Shown here: piece after piece, positions 41,418 through 42,762 of the stretch
How the letters are laid out: each line of letters begins with the position of its first letter
Position numbering within the stretch: position 1 is the first letter of the stretch
From: CAYRVF01 sp964427535
Lineage (GTDB): Bacteria > Chloroflexota > Ktedonobacteria > Ktedonobacterales > JADMIN01
Direction of reading: 5' to 3'
NCBI GenBank assembly: GCA_964427535.1
Contig: CAYRVF010000030.1
Span: 1 to 42,762 of the forward strand
DNA length: 42,762 nt
Position numbers and translations under genes: made by a program
Notes under the pieces: model-generated
Databases searched by the model: none
What the model saw: the letters and a program-made list of their open reading frames with translations, nothing else
What the model was told of the DNA's origin: nothing

Positions 41418-42762
41418 TCAGGCGTGCTCCTGGGCGATGGCGCGGCCACTGCCGATGTGCTCCTTAACCCTTTCGGCGGCGTCGCGGGTCATTCCGTCCA
41501 CACTCGCCAGCTCGTCGACTGTGGCGTTGGCGATGGCGCGCGCGGAGCCGAAGTGCTTGAGCAGCGCCTTCTTGCGTTTCGGGCCGATGCCAGGAATGTC
41601 GTCCAGTACGGACTTGAAGGTGCGCGTGCTGCGGACCTGCCGGTGATAGGTGATGGCGAAGCGATGCGCCTCGTCGCGGATGCGCTGTAGCAGATAGAGG
41701 CCCTGCGAGCCACGCGGCAGCACGAGCGGCTCAGGCGACGAGACGGTATGGATCTCTTCGTAGGTGCCGATGGAGCCGTGGTTCTCTTTGGCGATGCCAA
41801 TGACCGGCACGGACACAGCGAGCTCCTCGATGACGGCGAGCGCGGCGTTCAGTTGCGGGCGGCCGCCGTCTACGATGACCAGATCGGGCAGTTCGGCCCA
41901 CGGGTCGCCCACCGCGTCCGCGCTCGTCTCTGCCTCGTCGGGATGCTGGTCGAGGGAGTCGAGCAGCGACTCACCGTCCGCCGGCTCGCTGCCGTCACCC
42001 GCGGCATCGGCGAGATCGGCCCGATCGGCGAGGAGCCGCTTGAAGCGCCGCCGCAGCACTTCCTGCAGGCTGCCGACGTCGTTCTGACCTTCGATGGTCT
42101 TGATGCGGAAGCGGCGATAGTCGCTGTTCTTGGGGTGACCGTTTTCGAGCACGACCATCGACCCGACCGCGCTCGTGCCCTGGATGTTCGAGATGTCGAA
42201 GCACTCGATGCGCCGTGGCGGAGCGGGCAGATTGAAGGCCTCGCGAAGCTCGTCGAGCGCCATCGCCGTCTTTTGGCTGTCTGAGAGCCACTTGATGCGC
42301 TGTTGCTCCAGCACTTCCTTCGCGTTCTGGCTAACCATCTCGACGAGTCGCAGCTTCTCGCCGCGTTGTGGCACGGTCAACGCGACTGCACCACCGCGCT
42401 TCTGGCGGAGCCACTGGCGCAGCGCCTCGGCGTCGTCCGGCTCAGTGGCGAGCACGATCTCACCAGGAATATGCGGTGCCTGATCGTAGAACTGCAGCAC
42501 GAACGACGACATCACCTCACCTGGCAGGCTGTCGCGCGTGCCCTGTAAGATGAAATACTCGCGGCCCGCGAGCTTGCCACCACGGAAGAAGAACACCTGG
42601 GCGCAGGTCTCGTCGTCCTCACCGGCCAGCGCGACTACGTCCTGATCGCCGGGAGCGGTGGTGTTGATGATCTTCTGCTTTTCGAGCACCTGCTCGACGG
42701 CACGCACACGGTCGCGGAGCGACGCGGCCCGCTCGAACTCCAGGTTCTCGGCGGCTTCGTCC
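41418..42762 (-). CDS. uvrC: Excinuclease ABC subunit C (5' partial)
   Basis: Nuclease subunit of nucleotide excision repair that makes both incisions beside a lesion. The frame runs off the right window edge, so the N-terminal GIY-YIG nuclease is not seen. Visible in order are the UvrB-binding UVR motif (ENLEFERAASLRDRVRAVEQ), a middle region, the RNase H-like second nuclease with FDISNIQG, DLVIVDGGRPQL and RDEAHRFAITYHR, and the C-terminal double helix-hairpin-helix (DIPGIGPKRKKALLKHFG). An acidic insertion rich in Asp, Glu and Ser (DGSEPADGESLLDSLDQ) lies just before DLVIVDGG. It converges with moxR. Confidence 0.96.
   Translation of the reverse strand, partial: DEAAENLEFERAASLRDRVRAVEQVLEKQKIINTTAPGDQDVVALAGEDDETCAQVFFFRGGKLAGREYFILQGTRDSLPGEVMSSFVLQFYDQAPHIPGEIVLATEPDDAEALRQWLRQKRGGAVALTVPQRGEKLRLVEMVSQNAKEVLEQQRIKWLSDSQKTAMALDELREAFNLPAPPRRIECFDISNIQGTSAVGSMVVLENGHPKNSDYRRFRIKTIEGQNDVGSLQEVLRRRFKRLLADRADLADAAGDGSEPADGESLLDSLDQHPDEAETSADAVGDPWAELPDLVIVDGGRPQLNAALAVIEELAVSVPVIGIAKENHGSIGTYEEIHTVSSPEPLVLPRGSQGLYLLQRIRDEAHRFAITYHRQVRSTRTFKSVLDDIPGIGPKRKKALLKHFGSARAIANATVDELASVDGMTRDAAERVKEHIGSGRAIAQEHA

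Overview
The window reads as GC-rich bacterial chromosome with tightly packed, mostly housekeeping genes and no insertion sequences, integrases, phage genes, tRNAs, rRNAs or CRISPR arrays. Several features together point to Chloroflexota, possibly Ktedonobacteria: a complete 14-subunit-type complex I operon, an archaeal-type class I aldolase, DUF3090, DUF4012, DUF6391-like and KGG-repeat proteins, a T-box leader on leuS, and a Tad/Flp pilus fragment. This assignment is inference from gene content; no marker gene in the window settles it.

Layout. 1-10086 (+): the 3' part of a nuo operon, nuoG (5' end outside the window) through nuoN, with all the membrane proton-pumping subunits H, J, K, L, M, N and the ferredoxin subunit I. 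10135-12702 (-): lon protease, convergent with nuo. 13184-17353 (+): a small zinc-ribbon protein, ftsY, a DUF2007-like protein, accD and accA, closed by a perfect 14-bp stem-loop shared with the convergent KGG-repeat gene (17472-17771, -). 18163-23292 (+): an accessory three-gene cassette, a RapA-like SNF2 helicase, a protein with 44 cysteines in a 15-residue zinc-finger-like repeat, and a protein with a degenerate Mrr-like fold and coiled coil, translationally coupled. This is the best candidate in the window for an undescribed system. 23345-26181 (+): a T-box riboswitch with a CUC leucine specifier and an intrinsic terminator, followed by leuS. 26226-31747 (-): a NarL-type response regulator and cytosolic DegS-like kinase, then Flp pilin, cpaB and cpaE/tadZ, without the ATPase and platform genes of a full tad locus. 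31835-33022 (-): class I fructose-bisphosphate aldolase with its own promoter, structured leader and terminator. 33066-37788 (-): a large DUF4012 membrane protein, prmC and DUF3090. 38331-38873 (-): DUF6391-like protein. 39147-41227 (+): HD-GYP protein and MoxR ATPase. 41418-window end (-): uvrC, its 5' end outside the window.

How the parts work together. The nuo genes encode one respiratory complex. accD and accA give the two carboxyltransferase subunits for malonyl-CoA synthesis. The response regulator and kinase sit directly upstream of the pilin genes and may control them. Promoters recognisable by eye share a TATACTG-type -10 (lon, helicase cassette, cpaE, response regulator, aldolase), which helped decide the helicase start codon.
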